A DNA stretch of 64,000 nucleotides. It comes from an uncultured Lachnospiraceae bacterium. Its GTDB lineage: Bacteria > Bacillota > Clostridia > Lachnospirales > Lachnospiraceae. Numbering within the stretch: position 1 is the first letter of the stretch; each line of letters begins with the position of its first letter. Below the pieces are notes generated by a model that saw nothing but the letters and a program-made list of their open reading frames with translations, was not told the DNA's origin and made no database searches. This document shows positions 8,162 to 17,415 of the stretch, in pieces. The translations under genes and the position numbers were made by a program. The DNA lies in assembly GCA_910578475.1 (NCBI GenBank), contig CAJTRK010000008.1, forward strand, positions 1 through 64,000, given 5' to 3'.

Positions 8162-9163
8162 ATGTCAGAATATCTCGTTGATATACAAAATGAACGGCTT
8201 TCTTTCTTTACTCCCGTAGGGGAAGTAAAAGCGCTTAACGATGTTTCCATCCGCTTAAAGGAAGGCGAAGTGCTTGGTATCGTAGGTGAGAGCGGTTCCG
8301 GTAAATCCGTTACGGCTTACAGCCTGATGGGATTAACCGCGCATCCGGGAAAACTGGTCAGCGGCAGTCTCTATTTCAACGGTCATCAGATTGAGACGAT
8401 GTCGGAGAAAGAAATGCGCAAAATCAGGGGAAATGAGATTTCTATCATTTTTCAGGACCCCATGACGAGCCTTAATCCTGTTTATACAATCGGAAATCAG
8501 ATTATGGAAGCGATTCTGCTCCATACGGATAAAAAGAAAGCGCAGGCGAGGGAGAGAGCAAAAGAACTGCTTGAGCTGGTAGGCATCAATGAACCGGAAA
8601 AAAGATTAAAGCAATATCCGCATGAGTTATCAGGCGGTATGCGTCAGAGAGTCATGATAGCGATAGCGCTTGCCTGCGAGCCGAAGCTGCTGATTGCCGA
8701 CGAACCGACAACGGCGCTCGATGTGACGATTCAGGCGCAGATTCTGGAACTGATGATGGAATTAAAAGATAAACTGGGAATGGCAATCATCATGATAACG
8801 CACGACCTCGGCGTTGTGGCGAGCATGTGTGAGAGGATTGCGGTTATGTATGCGGGCAAAATCGTGGAATACGGCACGGCGGAAGACATTTTCTACCGGC
8901 CGAGACACCAGTATACGAAAGGCCTGATTCGCTCCATTCCGAGATTGGACACGAAAGAACATGAAAGACTGGTTCCGATTGAGGGAACGCCAATCGACCT
9001 GCTGAATCCGCCGAAGGGCTGTCCTTTCGCACCGAGATGCGATGAGTGCATGAAGATTTGTCTGAGGGAAATGCCTCCGGTGACCGAGTTAGGAGAAATC
9101 CATTATACCCAGTGCTGGCTGAACCAGAAGGAGGAAATGGAGAAAGGAGCCGCAAATGAGTGA
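8162..9163 (+). CDS. oppD: Peptide ABC transporter ATPase, OppD/DppD family
   Basis: A 333-residue ATPase on the inner face of the membrane. It shows the Walker A motif GESGSGKS, Q-loop FQDPMTSLNP, signature LSGGM, Walker B LLIADEPTTALD and the switch histidine in ITHDLGVV. The C-terminal oligopeptide region has the cysteine cluster CPFAPRCDECMKIC, which holds an iron-sulphur cluster in some relatives. It powers uptake together with OppF. Its end overlaps the next gene by eight bases. Confidence 0.94.
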   Translation: MSEYLVDIQNERLSFFTPVGEVKALNDVSIRLKEGEVLGIVGESGSGKSVTAYSLMGLTAHPGKLVSGSLYFNGHQIETMSEKEMRKIRGNEISIIFQDPMTSLNPVYTIGNQIMEAILLHTDKKKAQARERAKELLELVGINEPEKRLKQYPHELSGGMRQRVMIAIALACEPKLLIADEPTTALDVTIQAQILELMMELKDKLGMAIIMITHDLGVVASMCERIAVMYAGKIVEYGTAEDIFYRPRHQYTKGLIRSIPRLDTKEHERLVPIEGTPIDLLNPPKGCPFAPRCDECMKICLREMPPVTELGEIHYTQCWLNQKEEMEKGAANE

Positions 9164-10145
9164 GAAATTAGTGCAGGTAGAACATTTACGTCAGTTTTTT
9201 CCGGCGGGCGGTATCGGAAAATACAGGAAGTACGTTCAGGCGGTAGATGATGTTTCCTTCGAGATTTACAGAGGAGAGACGCTCGGGCTGGTAGGCGAAT
9301 CCGGCTGCGGCAAGACGACCACGGGCCGTACGCTGCTGCGTCTGTACGAGCCGACCGGAGGGCGTTTTGTATATGACAACGATGTCATTTTTGACGTGGA
9401 GAAAAAACAGTTTGCCAAGATGCTTCCTTACCGTAAAAAAATGCAGATTGTTTTTCAGGACCCTTATGCAAGCCTTGACCCTCGTATGACAATAGGCGAT
9501 ATCATCGGCGAAGCCATTGATACGCATAAGATGGCGGCTGACAAAAAGGAAAGATATGACATTATTATAGAAATGTTACAGCGCGTCGGTCTGAATTCCG
9601 AACACGCAAACCGTTATCCCCATGAGTTTTCCGGCGGACAGAGACAGCGTGTCGGCATTGCGAGAGCGCTTGCGGTAAGACCGGAATTTATCGTCTGCGA
9701 CGAGCCGATTTCGGCGCTGGATGTTTCCATTCAGGCGCAGGTTATCAATATGTTTGAGGATTTACAGGAAGCGATGGGGCTTACCTATCTGTTCATCGCC
9801 CATGACCTTTCCGCCGTAAAACATATTTCCAACAGAATCGGCGTTATGTATCTTGGAAGAATGGTAGAACTTGCGGACAGCTATGAGCTGATTACAAGGC
9901 CTCTGCATCCGTATACGAAGAGTCTGATTTCCGCAATTCCGATTGCGGACCCCAAAGCGGCGAAAGAGAGCCAGCGTATCGTGCTGGAGGGAGATGTGCC
10001 GAGTCCGCTGAATCCGCCTTCCGGATGCCGGTTCCGCACAAGATGTCCTTATGCGGACGAAAAATGCGCTGCGGAAGTTCCCGCGTGGCGTGAACTGGAA
10101 AAAGGACATTTTGCGGCGTGTCATCATATTGACAAGTGCAATTAA
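9156..10145 (+). CDS. oppF: Peptide ABC transporter ATPase, OppF/DppF family
   Basis: A 329-residue second ATPase of the transporter: Walker A GESGCGKT, Q-loop FQDPYASLDP, signature FSGGQ, Walker B IVCDEPISALD, H-loop IAHDLSAVKH, and a C-terminal cysteine-rich tail (CRFRTRCPYADEKC). The start overlaps the end of oppD (ATGAGTGA), which suggests coupled translation. OppD and OppF normally form a heterodimer. The binding-protein gene follows after 76 bases. Confidence 0.94.
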   Translation: MSEKLVQVEHLRQFFPAGGIGKYRKYVQAVDDVSFEIYRGETLGLVGESGCGKTTTGRTLLRLYEPTGGRFVYDNDVIFDVEKKQFAKMLPYRKKMQIVFQDPYASLDPRMTIGDIIGEAIDTHKMAADKKERYDIIIEMLQRVGLNSEHANRYPHEFSGGQRQRVGIARALAVRPEFIVCDEPISALDVSIQAQVINMFEDLQEAMGLTYLFIAHDLSAVKHISNRIGVMYLGRMVELADSYELITRPLHPYTKSLISAIPIADPKAAKESQRIVLEGDVPSPLNPPSGCRFRTRCPYADEKCAAEVPAWRELEKGHFAACHHIDKCN

Positions 10146-10221
10146 ATGTGGTAAACCGATATAGACGGTGATAATTCACAGTCTGTATTGTTTTATAAAT
10201 TTTATAAGAGGAGGAAACATT

Positions 10222-11988
10222 ATGAAAAAAAGAGTAATTGCGCTCTTACTGGCAGCTACGATGGTTCTTGGCCTGACAGCCTGCGGCGGCGGTGACAACA
10301 CGAATGCGCCGGCAGCGGACAACACACAGACTACGGACAATGCGGCAGCGACAGACGGAGCAACAACCGACACACAGACAACTGACACACAGGCAACTGA
10401 CACACAGGCAACTGACACAAACACAGATGCAGCGGCGGATACAACAGCTACGGGGGGAAGTAAAATTCTTTCCGTTCAGGTAGGACCTGACCCTGAGACA
10501 ATTGACCCTGCGCTGAACAGTGCGGTAGACGGCGGTAACATGTTACTGCATTCTTATGAGTGTCTTCTGACAGTAGACCAGGAAGGCAAGCTTGCGCCCG
10601 GTCAGGCTGAGTCATGGGAAACAAGCGACGACGGCCTTGTATGGACATTCCATTTAAGAGACGGCCTGAAATGGTCCGACGGTTCCGATTTGACGGCGAA
10701 CGATTTCGTTTACAGCTGGAAGAGAGTATGCGACCCTATGGTAGCGGCTCCTTATGCTGAGACGGTACTCGGCATGGTAGAAGGTTACGCGGACGCAATC
10801 GCAGGTAATCTGGATGCGCTGAAAGTAGAAGCAACGGATGACAAGACACTCGTTGTTACACTGTCGAGCCCCTGCTCCTTCTTCGGAAGCCTTGCGGCAT
10901 TCGCGACACTGAGTCCTGTTCAGCAGGCAACTGTTGAAGCAAACGGCGACGCATGGGCGACTGCGGCAGAGACATATATCTGTAACGGTCCTTTCTATAT
11001 TTCAGAGTGGGTACCCGGTTCTTATATCTTGATGAGCAAGAATACCAATTACTGGAATGCGGACGCAATCAAACTGGACGGTATCAAATGGAACCTGATT
11101 GAGGATTCCAACGCGGCATACAGTGCATATCAGACAGGCGAAGTCCTGATGATTAAAGACGTTCCGACAGAGGAAATTCCTTCTCTTTCCGGAAACGCTG
11201 ATTTCTATGTAGACCCGATTATCGGTACTTACTATCTGAGCGTTAATACACAGAGAGAAGCTTTCAGCGATGCAAGAGTTCGTAAGGCATTAAGCCTTGC
11301 AATTGACCGTGAATATGTTGCCAATACGCTGATGCAGGGAACTTATTCTCCGGCAAGCAACTTCATGGGTCCCGGCTGGATTGATACGGACGGAAGCCAG
11401 TTCATCGATAACGCAAACGGCGGAAAGCCTTATATCGATACAACAACTCACGAAGCAAACGTTGAGGAAGCAAGAAGACTGTTGGAAGAAGCAGGATATC
11501 CGAACGGAGAAGGATTCCCTTCCATCACTTATTCTACAAACGATGCAGGCTACCACAAAGTAGTTGCTGAGTATTTACAGCAGGCATGGGCTGAAATCGG
11601 TATTGACCTTCAGGTTGAAATCGTTGAATGGGCAAGCTTTACACCGATGAGACGTAACGGTGATTATGATTCCGCTCGTAACGGTTGGGTAGGAGATTAC
11701 AGCGACCCTTCCAATATGTTAGACCTGCTTTACTCTACTAACGGTAACAACGACGGTAAATTCGTAAATGCAGAATACGACGCAGCTATGGAACTTTCCA
11801 GAACGACGCTGGATGCAGCAGAACGTTCCGAAGCGCTTCACAAAGCAGAAGATATCCTGATGGAAGAAGCCGGATGTATTCCGGTAGCTTACTACAATGA
11901 CTTCTGGTTACAGAGCGATAAGATTACAGGTTCCTGGCATTCACCTTACGGTTACTGGTTCTTCATGTATGCAGACATCGCTGAATAA
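10222..11988 (+). CDS. oppA: Oligopeptide-binding lipoprotein (SBP family 5)
   Basis: A 588-residue lipoprotein: a signal peptide (MKKRVIALLLAATMVLGLTA) ends at a lipobox cysteine (LTAC, then GGG), then an Asp/Thr/Ala/Gln-rich spacer of about 70 residues with repeated TDTQATDTQ units, then the binding domain (start SVQVGPDPETIDPALNS; WTFHLRDGLKWSDG). It captures peptides outside the cell and hands them to OppBC. The start at 10222 is set by AGGAGG and the signal peptide; the frame is open 54 bases upstream but has no signal there. A terminator follows. Confidence 0.93.
   Translation: MKKRVIALLLAATMVLGLTACGGGDNTNAPAADNTQTTDNAAATDGATTDTQTTDTQATDTQATDTNTDAAADTTATGGSKILSVQVGPDPETIDPALNSAVDGGNMLLHSYECLLTVDQEGKLAPGQAESWETSDDGLVWTFHLRDGLKWSDGSDLTANDFVYSWKRVCDPMVAAPYAETVLGMVEGYADAIAGNLDALKVEATDDKTLVVTLSSPCSFFGSLAAFATLSPVQQATVEANGDAWATAAETYICNGPFYISEWVPGSYILMSKNTNYWNADAIKLDGIKWNLIEDSNAAYSAYQTGEVLMIKDVPTEEIPSLSGNADFYVDPIIGTYYLSVNTQREAFSDARVRKALSLAIDREYVANTLMQGTYSPASNFMGPGWIDTDGSQFIDNANGGKPYIDTTTHEANVEEARRLLEEAGYPNGEGFPSITYSTNDAGYHKVVAEYLQQAWAEIGIDLQVEIVEWASFTPMRRNGDYDSARNGWVGDYSDPSNMLDLLYSTNGNNDGKFVNAEYDAAMELSRTTLDAAERSEALHKAEDILMEEAGCIPVAYYNDFWLQSDKITGSWHSPYGYWFFMYADIAE
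10370..10431 (+). repeat. Short tandem repeat in the oppA lipoprotein spacer
   Basis: Units of 15 bases (for example ACACACAGGCAACTG) recur three to four times in frame and encode the TDTQA repeats of the linker. Unit number may vary between strains by slippage without changing the frame. Confidence 0.6.
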
Positions 11989-12058
11989 GCGGACGGTACG
12001 GACCGAACCTGAGAATCGCAGGGAAACGGTGACAGTAATAAAATAATAAACTATATCA

Positions 12059-12098
12059 GGGCAGATACGGCATGATGCTGTATCTGCTCTGTTTATTT
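12059..12098 (+). terminator. Rho-independent terminator of the opp operon
   Basis: A stem of up to 15 pairs (12059-12073 with 12075-12089, two G-T pairs) is followed by TGTTTATTT. It lies about 70 bases past oppA. Confidence 0.8.
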
Positions 12099-12328
12099 CA
12101 GGACAATCGCCGTCTTCGGGTGACGATTTTGGCTTTATAGGAAATTGCTGTAATCGTGGAGGTCTCCCAACATGGGCCTGCGTTTTTTAAATGGTCGTTT
12201 CTGCATAGTTTCTGAAATATACTGCTTAGAAAGCTTTGTCAAATTATCCTATAATAAAGTAACGACTAGCGGAGAAATGTACAATATTAACAAAAACTGC
12301 TATGTAATGTTAAAGGGAGGGTAATTTT
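12099..12328 (+). promoter_or_regulatory. Intergenic region before the sugar transporter; likely promoter near 12250
   Basis: TATAAT at 12250-12255 is a good -10 box, but the -35 region (about 12226-12231, TTAGAA) is weak, as in activated promoters. No inverted repeat or open frame of note was seen in the rest. An AraC regulator lies downstream and could be the activator. Confidence 0.4.
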
Positions 12329-13273
12329 ATGGCGAAAAGCAAGACGTCTGCGCCGGCTATGAAGGTGAAGACTACATGGAAAAACGCTTTTAAGCGCGAC
12401 TGGCAGCTTTATCTGTTATTGCTGATACCTCTGGCGCTGGTATTTCTTTTCAGTTATGCCGCATATCCGGGTCTGCGGATGGTATTTATGAATTACAAGC
12501 CTGCCAAAGGTTATGCGGGCAGCGAGTGGGTAGGGCTTGAAATTTTTCGGAAAATTTTTAAGGATGCGGATTTCATTCGTGCATTGCGTAATTCTCTCGT
12601 TTTCAATTTTCTGGATTTGATTGTGGGAACGCCGATACCGATTTTTCTGGCTTTACTGCTGAACGAGCTTCGTTATCCGAAGTTCAAGAAGGTATCTCAG
12701 ACAATCCTTTATCTGCCGCACTTCCTGTCATGGGCAATCATCGGAAGCGTTGCTTATCAGCTTTTTAAACCGAGCAGCGGTCTGATTAATGTTCTGATTA
12801 CGAACATGGGTGGAGAGTCGGTTCCTTTTATCACGGAGAAATGGCACTGGGCCGTTACTTATCTTCTTGTCGGCGTATGGCAGACAATGGGATGGGGAAC
12901 CATTATGTATCTGGCCGGTATCACGAGTATCAGCGGTGAGCTTTATGAAGCGGCAATGATAGACGGCGCAGGAAGATGGAAAAGAATGTGGCATATCACG
13001 CTGCCAGGTATTAAACCGACAATTATCACGCTTTTGATTATCAATCTGGGCCGTGTTATGAACAGTAACTATGAGCGTCTGGCTGTTTTTGGAAATTCAC
13101 AGGTAAGAGATTTCCAGTATCAGCTTGCAATCTACATATATGAGAAGGGTCTTGGTAATCTGCAGTTTTCGATGGCAACTGCGGTAGGTCTTTTCCAATC
13201 CGTAATCGGCGTTATACTGGTGCTTTTGGCTGATAAGTTCGCTAAACTGCTTGGCGAAGAAGGTTTGCTGTAA
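12329..13273 (+). CDS. Sugar ABC transporter permease, LplB/YteP type
   Basis: A 314-residue permease with six membrane helices and the EAA loop ELYEAAMIDGAGRWKRMWHITLP (about 204-226). It belongs to the LplB/YteP group, whose Bacillus subtilis member YteP imports rhamnogalacturonan oligosaccharides with YtcP and YtcQ. The neighbours here (GH105, esterase, rhamnose mutarotase) fit that substrate, which is inferred. GGGAGG precedes the start. No ATPase gene is present, as is usual for this group, which borrows a shared MsmK/UgpC-type ATPase. Confidence 0.9.
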   Translation: MAKSKTSAPAMKVKTTWKNAFKRDWQLYLLLLIPLALVFLFSYAAYPGLRMVFMNYKPAKGYAGSEWVGLEIFRKIFKDADFIRALRNSLVFNFLDLIVGTPIPIFLALLLNELRYPKFKKVSQTILYLPHFLSWAIIGSVAYQLFKPSSGLINVLITNMGGESVPFITEKWHWAVTYLLVGVWQTMGWGTIMYLAGITSISGELYEAAMIDGAGRWKRMWHITLPGIKPTIITLLIINLGRVMNSNYERLAVFGNSQVRDFQYQLAIYIYEKGLGNLQFSMATAVGLFQSVIGVILVLLADKFAKLLGEEGLL

Positions 13274-13285
13274 GGAGGGATGGAG

Positions 13286-14209
13286 ATGGCTAAGAATAAA
13301 GATATCAATACCGAAGAAGTAACACCCGATGGAAGCCGGGCGATTAATAAGTTCCGTTTCAGCGATGCGCTGATTATGATTGTGTTGGGACTTTTATGTC
13401 TGACCTGTGTCCTGCCGTTCATTTATCTGGCGGCGAAATCCATTTCCAGCAACAATGCGGTTCTGGCAAAGCAGGTATATCTGATACCGAAAGACATTAC
13501 ACTGGACGCATATGTGTCCTTGTTTAAAGACGGTTCGATGGTAAAAGCGATGGGATACAGCGTAGTCGTAACGGCAATCTTTACCGCGCTTGGTATGATT
13601 GCATGTACCTGTGCGGCATACCCGTTGTCAAAAAAGAGACTGAAAGGGAAACAGGCATTCACATTTTTACTGATGGTTCCCATGTATTTTACGGCAGGTC
13701 TGATTCCTTCCTATCTTCTATTCAAAGATATGAAGCTTCTGGATACGATGTGGGTGCTGATTTGGCCCCTGATTTATTCACCGTATAATATGCTGATTAT
13801 GAAGACTTACCTGCAGTCAACCATACCGGACAGTCTGGAAGAATCGGCATTTCTGGACGGCGCATCGAATCTGCAGATTTTATGGCATATCGTACTGCCG
13901 TTGTCGAAACCGATTATCGCGACTTTGTCGCTGTTCTATGCGGTTGGACGTTGGAACGCATACGCAGATAACCAGTATTATATCAGAACCGATTCTTTAA
14001 AAATGGTTCAGTATAAACTGTACCAGATGGTTGCTTCCGCAACAGAGGCGCAGACAACGACGCTTTCAGAGGCGGCAGCCGTAACGAGCACCCCGGAAGT
14101 GCTTCAGGCAGCATCCATCATGTTTGTTACGATACCGATTATCATCATCTATCCTTTCTTACAGAAATACTTTGTAAAGGGTGCGATGGTCGGAGCGGTC
14201 AAAGGTTAA
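13286..14209 (+). CDS. Sugar ABC transporter permease, LplC/YtcP type
   Basis: A 307-residue partner permease with six helices and the EAA loop DSLEESAFLDGASNLQILWHI (about 185-205). The start at 13286 is chosen over an ATG six bases earlier because AAGGAGG then lies seven bases away instead of one. It forms the channel with the preceding gene. Its TAA stop falls inside the first stem of a structured repeat, so the 3' end of this gene and the repeat are fused. Confidence 0.9.
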   Translation: MAKNKDINTEEVTPDGSRAINKFRFSDALIMIVLGLLCLTCVLPFIYLAAKSISSNNAVLAKQVYLIPKDITLDAYVSLFKDGSMVKAMGYSVVVTAIFTALGMIACTCAAYPLSKKRLKGKQAFTFLLMVPMYFTAGLIPSYLLFKDMKLLDTMWVLIWPLIYSPYNMLIMKTYLQSTIPDSLEESAFLDGASNLQILWHIVLPLSKPIIATLSLFYAVGRWNAYADNQYYIRTDSLKMVQYKLYQMVASATEAQTTTLSEAAAVTSTPEVLQAASIMFVTIPIIIIYPFLQKYFVKGAMVGAVKG

Positions 14210-14299
14210 AAATCGAAGATTTTTAACCGCAAGTTTGGGCGACGCCCAAACTCGCAGGCTATGGATGATTTGTTAAGAACTTCTTCATCTTGGATGAAG
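14204..14299 (+). repeat. Structured repeat element A between permease and binding-protein genes
   Basis: Three hairpins in a row: an 11-pair stem (14204-14214 with 14218-14228, loop GAA), a 12-pair stem (14229-14240 with 14244-14255, loop GAC) and a seven-pair stem (14283-14289 with 14293-14299). The motif AAGTTTG...CAAACTCG recurs at 23034-23102 and 48447-48600. It may tune transcription or protect the upstream mRNA, allowing more binding protein than permease. Confidence 0.65.
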
Positions 14300-14387
14300 T
14301 AGCAGACAGGTTGAATCATTTCAGATAGTCCTCCGCGTCAGGCGGTTGAACTATAAATTAAATTTATTTTAAAAAGGAGGAAATATT

Positions 14388-16154
14388 ATGAAGAAGAACA
14401 TTCTTCAAAAGGTATTGGTTTTCGCACTCACAGGTGCGATGGCTATGGGAATGCTTAGCGGTTGTGGAAATACCGGCGCTGATTCGTCAGACACGACACA
14501 GACACAGCCGGCAACAGACAGCACGGCAACAACAGACAACAGTGCGGCAACGGATAACACTGCGGCAGCGGACACTACAACAGATACTGCAGAAGAGCCG
14601 ACAGAAGATGCGGCGGCAGCAGCAGGCGTTGAAGGTTATGAAGCTTTTGCCGATAATGTAACGTTAAAAGTAGCTGTTTATGACAGAGGTGTAGAAGGCG
14701 TGCCGACTGTTAACGACAACTACTGGACCAAATGGGTTCAGGAGAACTTCGGTGACAAGTACAACATCACCGTTGAATATGTGCCGATTACAAGAACAGA
14801 CGTTATGACAGACTATGCGCTTCTTGCAGCAGCGGATGATTTACCGACCATCCTGATGGAATATGACTATCCGAAGGTTGCTCAGTGGGCTAACGACGGA
14901 TATCTGACCACTTATGATTTGGATGCGTTCGCACAGGTTGCTCCTACTTATTATCAGAGAATGGTAGACCTGAACCAGATTCCTTATACGCAGATGGCTG
15001 GCGAGACCTATTTCGCACTGGCTGAAAGACCGTATTATAACACAACTTATACATACCAGAACTTCGTTCGTCTTGACTGGTTAAAAGAAGTTGGTTATAA
15101 CGAAGTGCCGAAGACCTATGATGATTTGGTAGACGCTCTGACGAAGATTAAAGAAGCTGGTCTTTGCGAATATCCGGGCAGCCCGGTTGTAGCAAACAAA
15201 ATGGTAGCGGTTGGCGCAGATACACAGAATTATGGTTTCAGAACCTATCCTCTGAATGAGGAAGAGTGGGTAATGTACGGCGATTACAACGTTGTGCCGA
15301 TGAACTGGGAGCCTACAAAGAAATACCTGCAGACTGCTAACGAACTGTACAACCTCGGTATCACAAATCCTGAATACTATATCACAGACGATGAAACATG
15401 GAAAGCAAACTTCATCAATGGTAAAGCATTCAATTACAGCCAGTACATTTCCGCAAATATGGATTTCCTCAACTCTTTCTATGAGAACAATCCGGACGCA
15501 GAGCTGGCAGTTATTCCCGCTGATGCAGAATACGCTGGTTCTTACGGATATCGTACAGATAACCCGTTTGGTATGATTATCTGCTTCTCATCTTCCGCAA
15601 CAGAGGATGAGCTGAAAGCAGCATGGATGTACATGGAATGGATGACACAGGAAGAGAACCTCTTCACAATGCAGTGGGGTATCGAAGGTGAGAACTACAC
15701 GGTAGAGAATGGTCTTCCGGTATCCGTAGCTGATTACTCCGGCGATTATACACAGGGCTTTAACAACAGCAAAGACTACTGGTGTGTAACAATCGAGAGC
15801 AGAAATGCAGGTACGATTGAAGAGATTATCGCAGCGACAACGCCTACGGGACTTCCTCAGGACTTCACACAGGATGTTATCGATTTCTACAACAAGCGTG
15901 TTGAGATTTCCTCAACAGACTATGCTTGTACGGATGCTATCTTCGCAGTAGCGCTTGACTCCGTATCCGAATATTCCGGAACACTTGCAGCTCTTTGGAC
16001 AGAGTATTATGATACGCTGACCATGTGTAAACCGGAAGAGTTTGAAGCAAAATATGAAGAATTAACTCAGAAATATCTGGATGCAGGATTCCAGGAAATT
16101 GCAGATGAAAGACTGGAAGCTTTCAACAATGGCAATACAACCAAACTGCAGTAA
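14388..16154 (+). CDS. Sugar-binding lipoprotein of the YtcQ/LplA type
   Basis: A 588-residue lipoprotein: signal peptide, lipobox LSGC at about 25-28, a Thr/Ala/Asp spacer to about residue 85, then a large binding domain (KVAVYDRG, YWTKWVQENFGDKYNITVEYV). The size and order after two LplB/LplC permeases fit YtcQ/LplA binding proteins. It would bind imported oligosaccharide, by context rhamnogalacturonan-derived. AAGGAGG lies before the start. It is separated from the permeases by the repeat element and is followed by a terminator. Confidence 0.9.
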   Translation: MKKNILQKVLVFALTGAMAMGMLSGCGNTGADSSDTTQTQPATDSTATTDNSAATDNTAAADTTTDTAEEPTEDAAAAAGVEGYEAFADNVTLKVAVYDRGVEGVPTVNDNYWTKWVQENFGDKYNITVEYVPITRTDVMTDYALLAAADDLPTILMEYDYPKVAQWANDGYLTTYDLDAFAQVAPTYYQRMVDLNQIPYTQMAGETYFALAERPYYNTTYTYQNFVRLDWLKEVGYNEVPKTYDDLVDALTKIKEAGLCEYPGSPVVANKMVAVGADTQNYGFRTYPLNEEEWVMYGDYNVVPMNWEPTKKYLQTANELYNLGITNPEYYITDDETWKANFINGKAFNYSQYISANMDFLNSFYENNPDAELAVIPADAEYAGSYGYRTDNPFGMIICFSSSATEDELKAAWMYMEWMTQEENLFTMQWGIEGENYTVENGLPVSVADYSGDYTQGFNNSKDYWCVTIESRNAGTIEEIIAATTPTGLPQDFTQDVIDFYNKRVEISSTDYACTDAIFAVALDSVSEYSGTLAALWTEYYDTLTMCKPEEFEAKYEELTQKYLDAGFQEIADERLEAFNNGNTTKLQ

Positions 16155-16190
16155 TTCTGCTTTCTGAGAAAACAGTTCTGATATAAGAAG

Positions 16191-16241
16191 AAAGACCGTT
16201 GCACGGCACAGCATTGCTGACCGGGCGGCGGTCTTTTTTGG
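16191..16241 (+). terminator. Rho-independent terminator after the sugar-binding protein
   Basis: AAAGACCG (16191-16198) pairs with CGGTCTTT (16229-16236), with further pairing in the loop, followed by a T run. Confidence 0.75.
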
Positions 16242-16281
16242 CTTTCCGGTAAAAACAGGCGTGGTTTCCGGAATCCTCCTA

Positions 16282-16310
16282 TTGACAGGAAAAAATTGTT
16301 TCTCTATAAT
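16282..16310 (+). promoter_or_regulatory. Consensus sigma-A promoter of the AraC-type regulator
   Basis: TTGACA (16282-16287), 17 bases, TATAAT (16305-16310): a full match to consensus at ideal spacing, about 49 bases before the start codon. Confidence 0.85.
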
Positions 16311-16358
16311 GTAGGCTACAAAGATAGGCTGTAAAACAAAAGATGGAGGGGGCAAAGA

Positions 16359-17348
16359 ATGGCAAAACCCACCAATGCGATAACTGAATATCGGAATTAT
16401 TACCTGTCGCCTCATTTTCCGGCATTGCTGCTTTCGGGTGACCACTGGAGAATATCGGACAGACAGAGGGACAGGCTGCATTTTCACAACTGTCTGGAAA
16501 TCGGAATCTGTCATTCGGAAGGCGGTTTCATGGAGTTTTACGGAGAAACCTGTCCTTTTCAGGAAGGGGATATTACGATTATTCCGCAGAATGTGCCGCA
16601 TTCTACATACAGTACGCCGGGGGCCTCGAGTTTAAGCCTCTGGTCTTACCTTTTTATGGACCCGAAAGAGTTGTTCCGGCATTCGCTTCCTTCTACATGG
16701 AAAAATTATGATTTGCAGCCCTATGCGTTCAAGAACTTTAAATACCTTCTGAGCAAAGAGCATTATCCGGAAGTCTGGCAGCTGCTTACGCTGATTATCA
16801 AAGAACTGCAGGAGCAGAAACTGGGATACCAGTTTGCGGCCAGAGGGCTGATGCTTTCCTTGTATATTGAAATTTACCGCATTCAATCGCAGGAAGAGGA
16901 AGGGCGAAAAGGTGAAAAGGAAGAAAAAGGAGGAGGGGGGGGCTTTTCGGATTCGGCAAGCCCGCTGTCAATTGCTCCCGCATTGGACTATATTGAAAAC
17001 AATTATATGAAGCAGTTTGGAATAGAGTTTCTGGCAGAGTTGTGTCATTGGAGTCCCACGCATTTTCGGAGAATTTTTCATTCCGTCATGCGGATTTCGC
17101 CATTGAATTATTTGAATAATACCCGTATTCAGAAGTCGTGCAGTCTGCTGTGCAGTACGGAGGATTCCATTCTCAGCATTTCGGAGGCGGTGGGATTTCA
17201 ATCCGTTTCCAGTTATAACCGGTACTTTTATCGGTTGATGTCGCAGTCACCGCGGGAATACAGGCGGCAGATGCTGCAATCGGATAAACAGCAGGTACAG
17301 AGTATGTCCATTCTTGAATTTTCCGGATGGATGTATCCGGAACCATAA
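16359..17348 (+). CDS. AraC-family regulator with N-terminal cupin
   Basis: A 329-residue regulator. The N-terminal cupin (about 35-105; HFHNCLEIGICHSEGG, ITIIPQNVPHS) should bind a sugar signal. The C-terminal pair of helix-turn-helix motifs (about 210-310; FLAELCHWSPTHFRRIF, ISEAVGFQSVSSYNRYF, SPREYRR) binds DNA. It sits between the importer and the hydrolase genes and most likely activates both sets when rhamnogalacturonan oligomers are present. The linker (about 185-200) is Glu/Lys/Gly-rich and contains a run of eight G bases (16935-16942), which could slip. AGGGGG precedes the start. Confidence 0.9.
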   Translation: MAKPTNAITEYRNYYLSPHFPALLLSGDHWRISDRQRDRLHFHNCLEIGICHSEGGFMEFYGETCPFQEGDITIIPQNVPHSTYSTPGASSLSLWSYLFMDPKELFRHSLPSTWKNYDLQPYAFKNFKYLLSKEHYPEVWQLLTLIIKELQEQKLGYQFAARGLMLSLYIEIYRIQSQEEEGRKGEKEEKGGGGGFSDSASPLSIAPALDYIENNYMKQFGIEFLAELCHWSPTHFRRIFHSVMRISPLNYLNNTRIQKSCSLLCSTEDSILSISEAVGFQSVSSYNRYFYRLMSQSPREYRRQMLQSDKQQVQSMSILEFSGWMYPEP

Positions 17349-17350
17349 TA

Positions 17351-17407
17351 AGCCAAAGGGAATTTTTAACGCCGCAGAATGGGCAGCGTTAGAAAGTCCC
17401 TTTGGCT
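17351..17407. terminator. Two-way terminator between convergent araC-type and GH112 genes
   Basis: AGCCAAAGGGA (17351-17361) pairs with its complement at 17397-17407; inside, TAACGC (17367-17372) pairs with GCGTTA (17386-17391). The symmetric stem serves both strands. Confidence 0.65.
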
Positions 17408-17415
17408 GACAAGTT

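Noticed and set aside
10370..10431. Short regular repeats that might suggest a CRISPR array
   Set aside because: Units are adjacent without unique spacers and encode the lipoprotein linker in frame.
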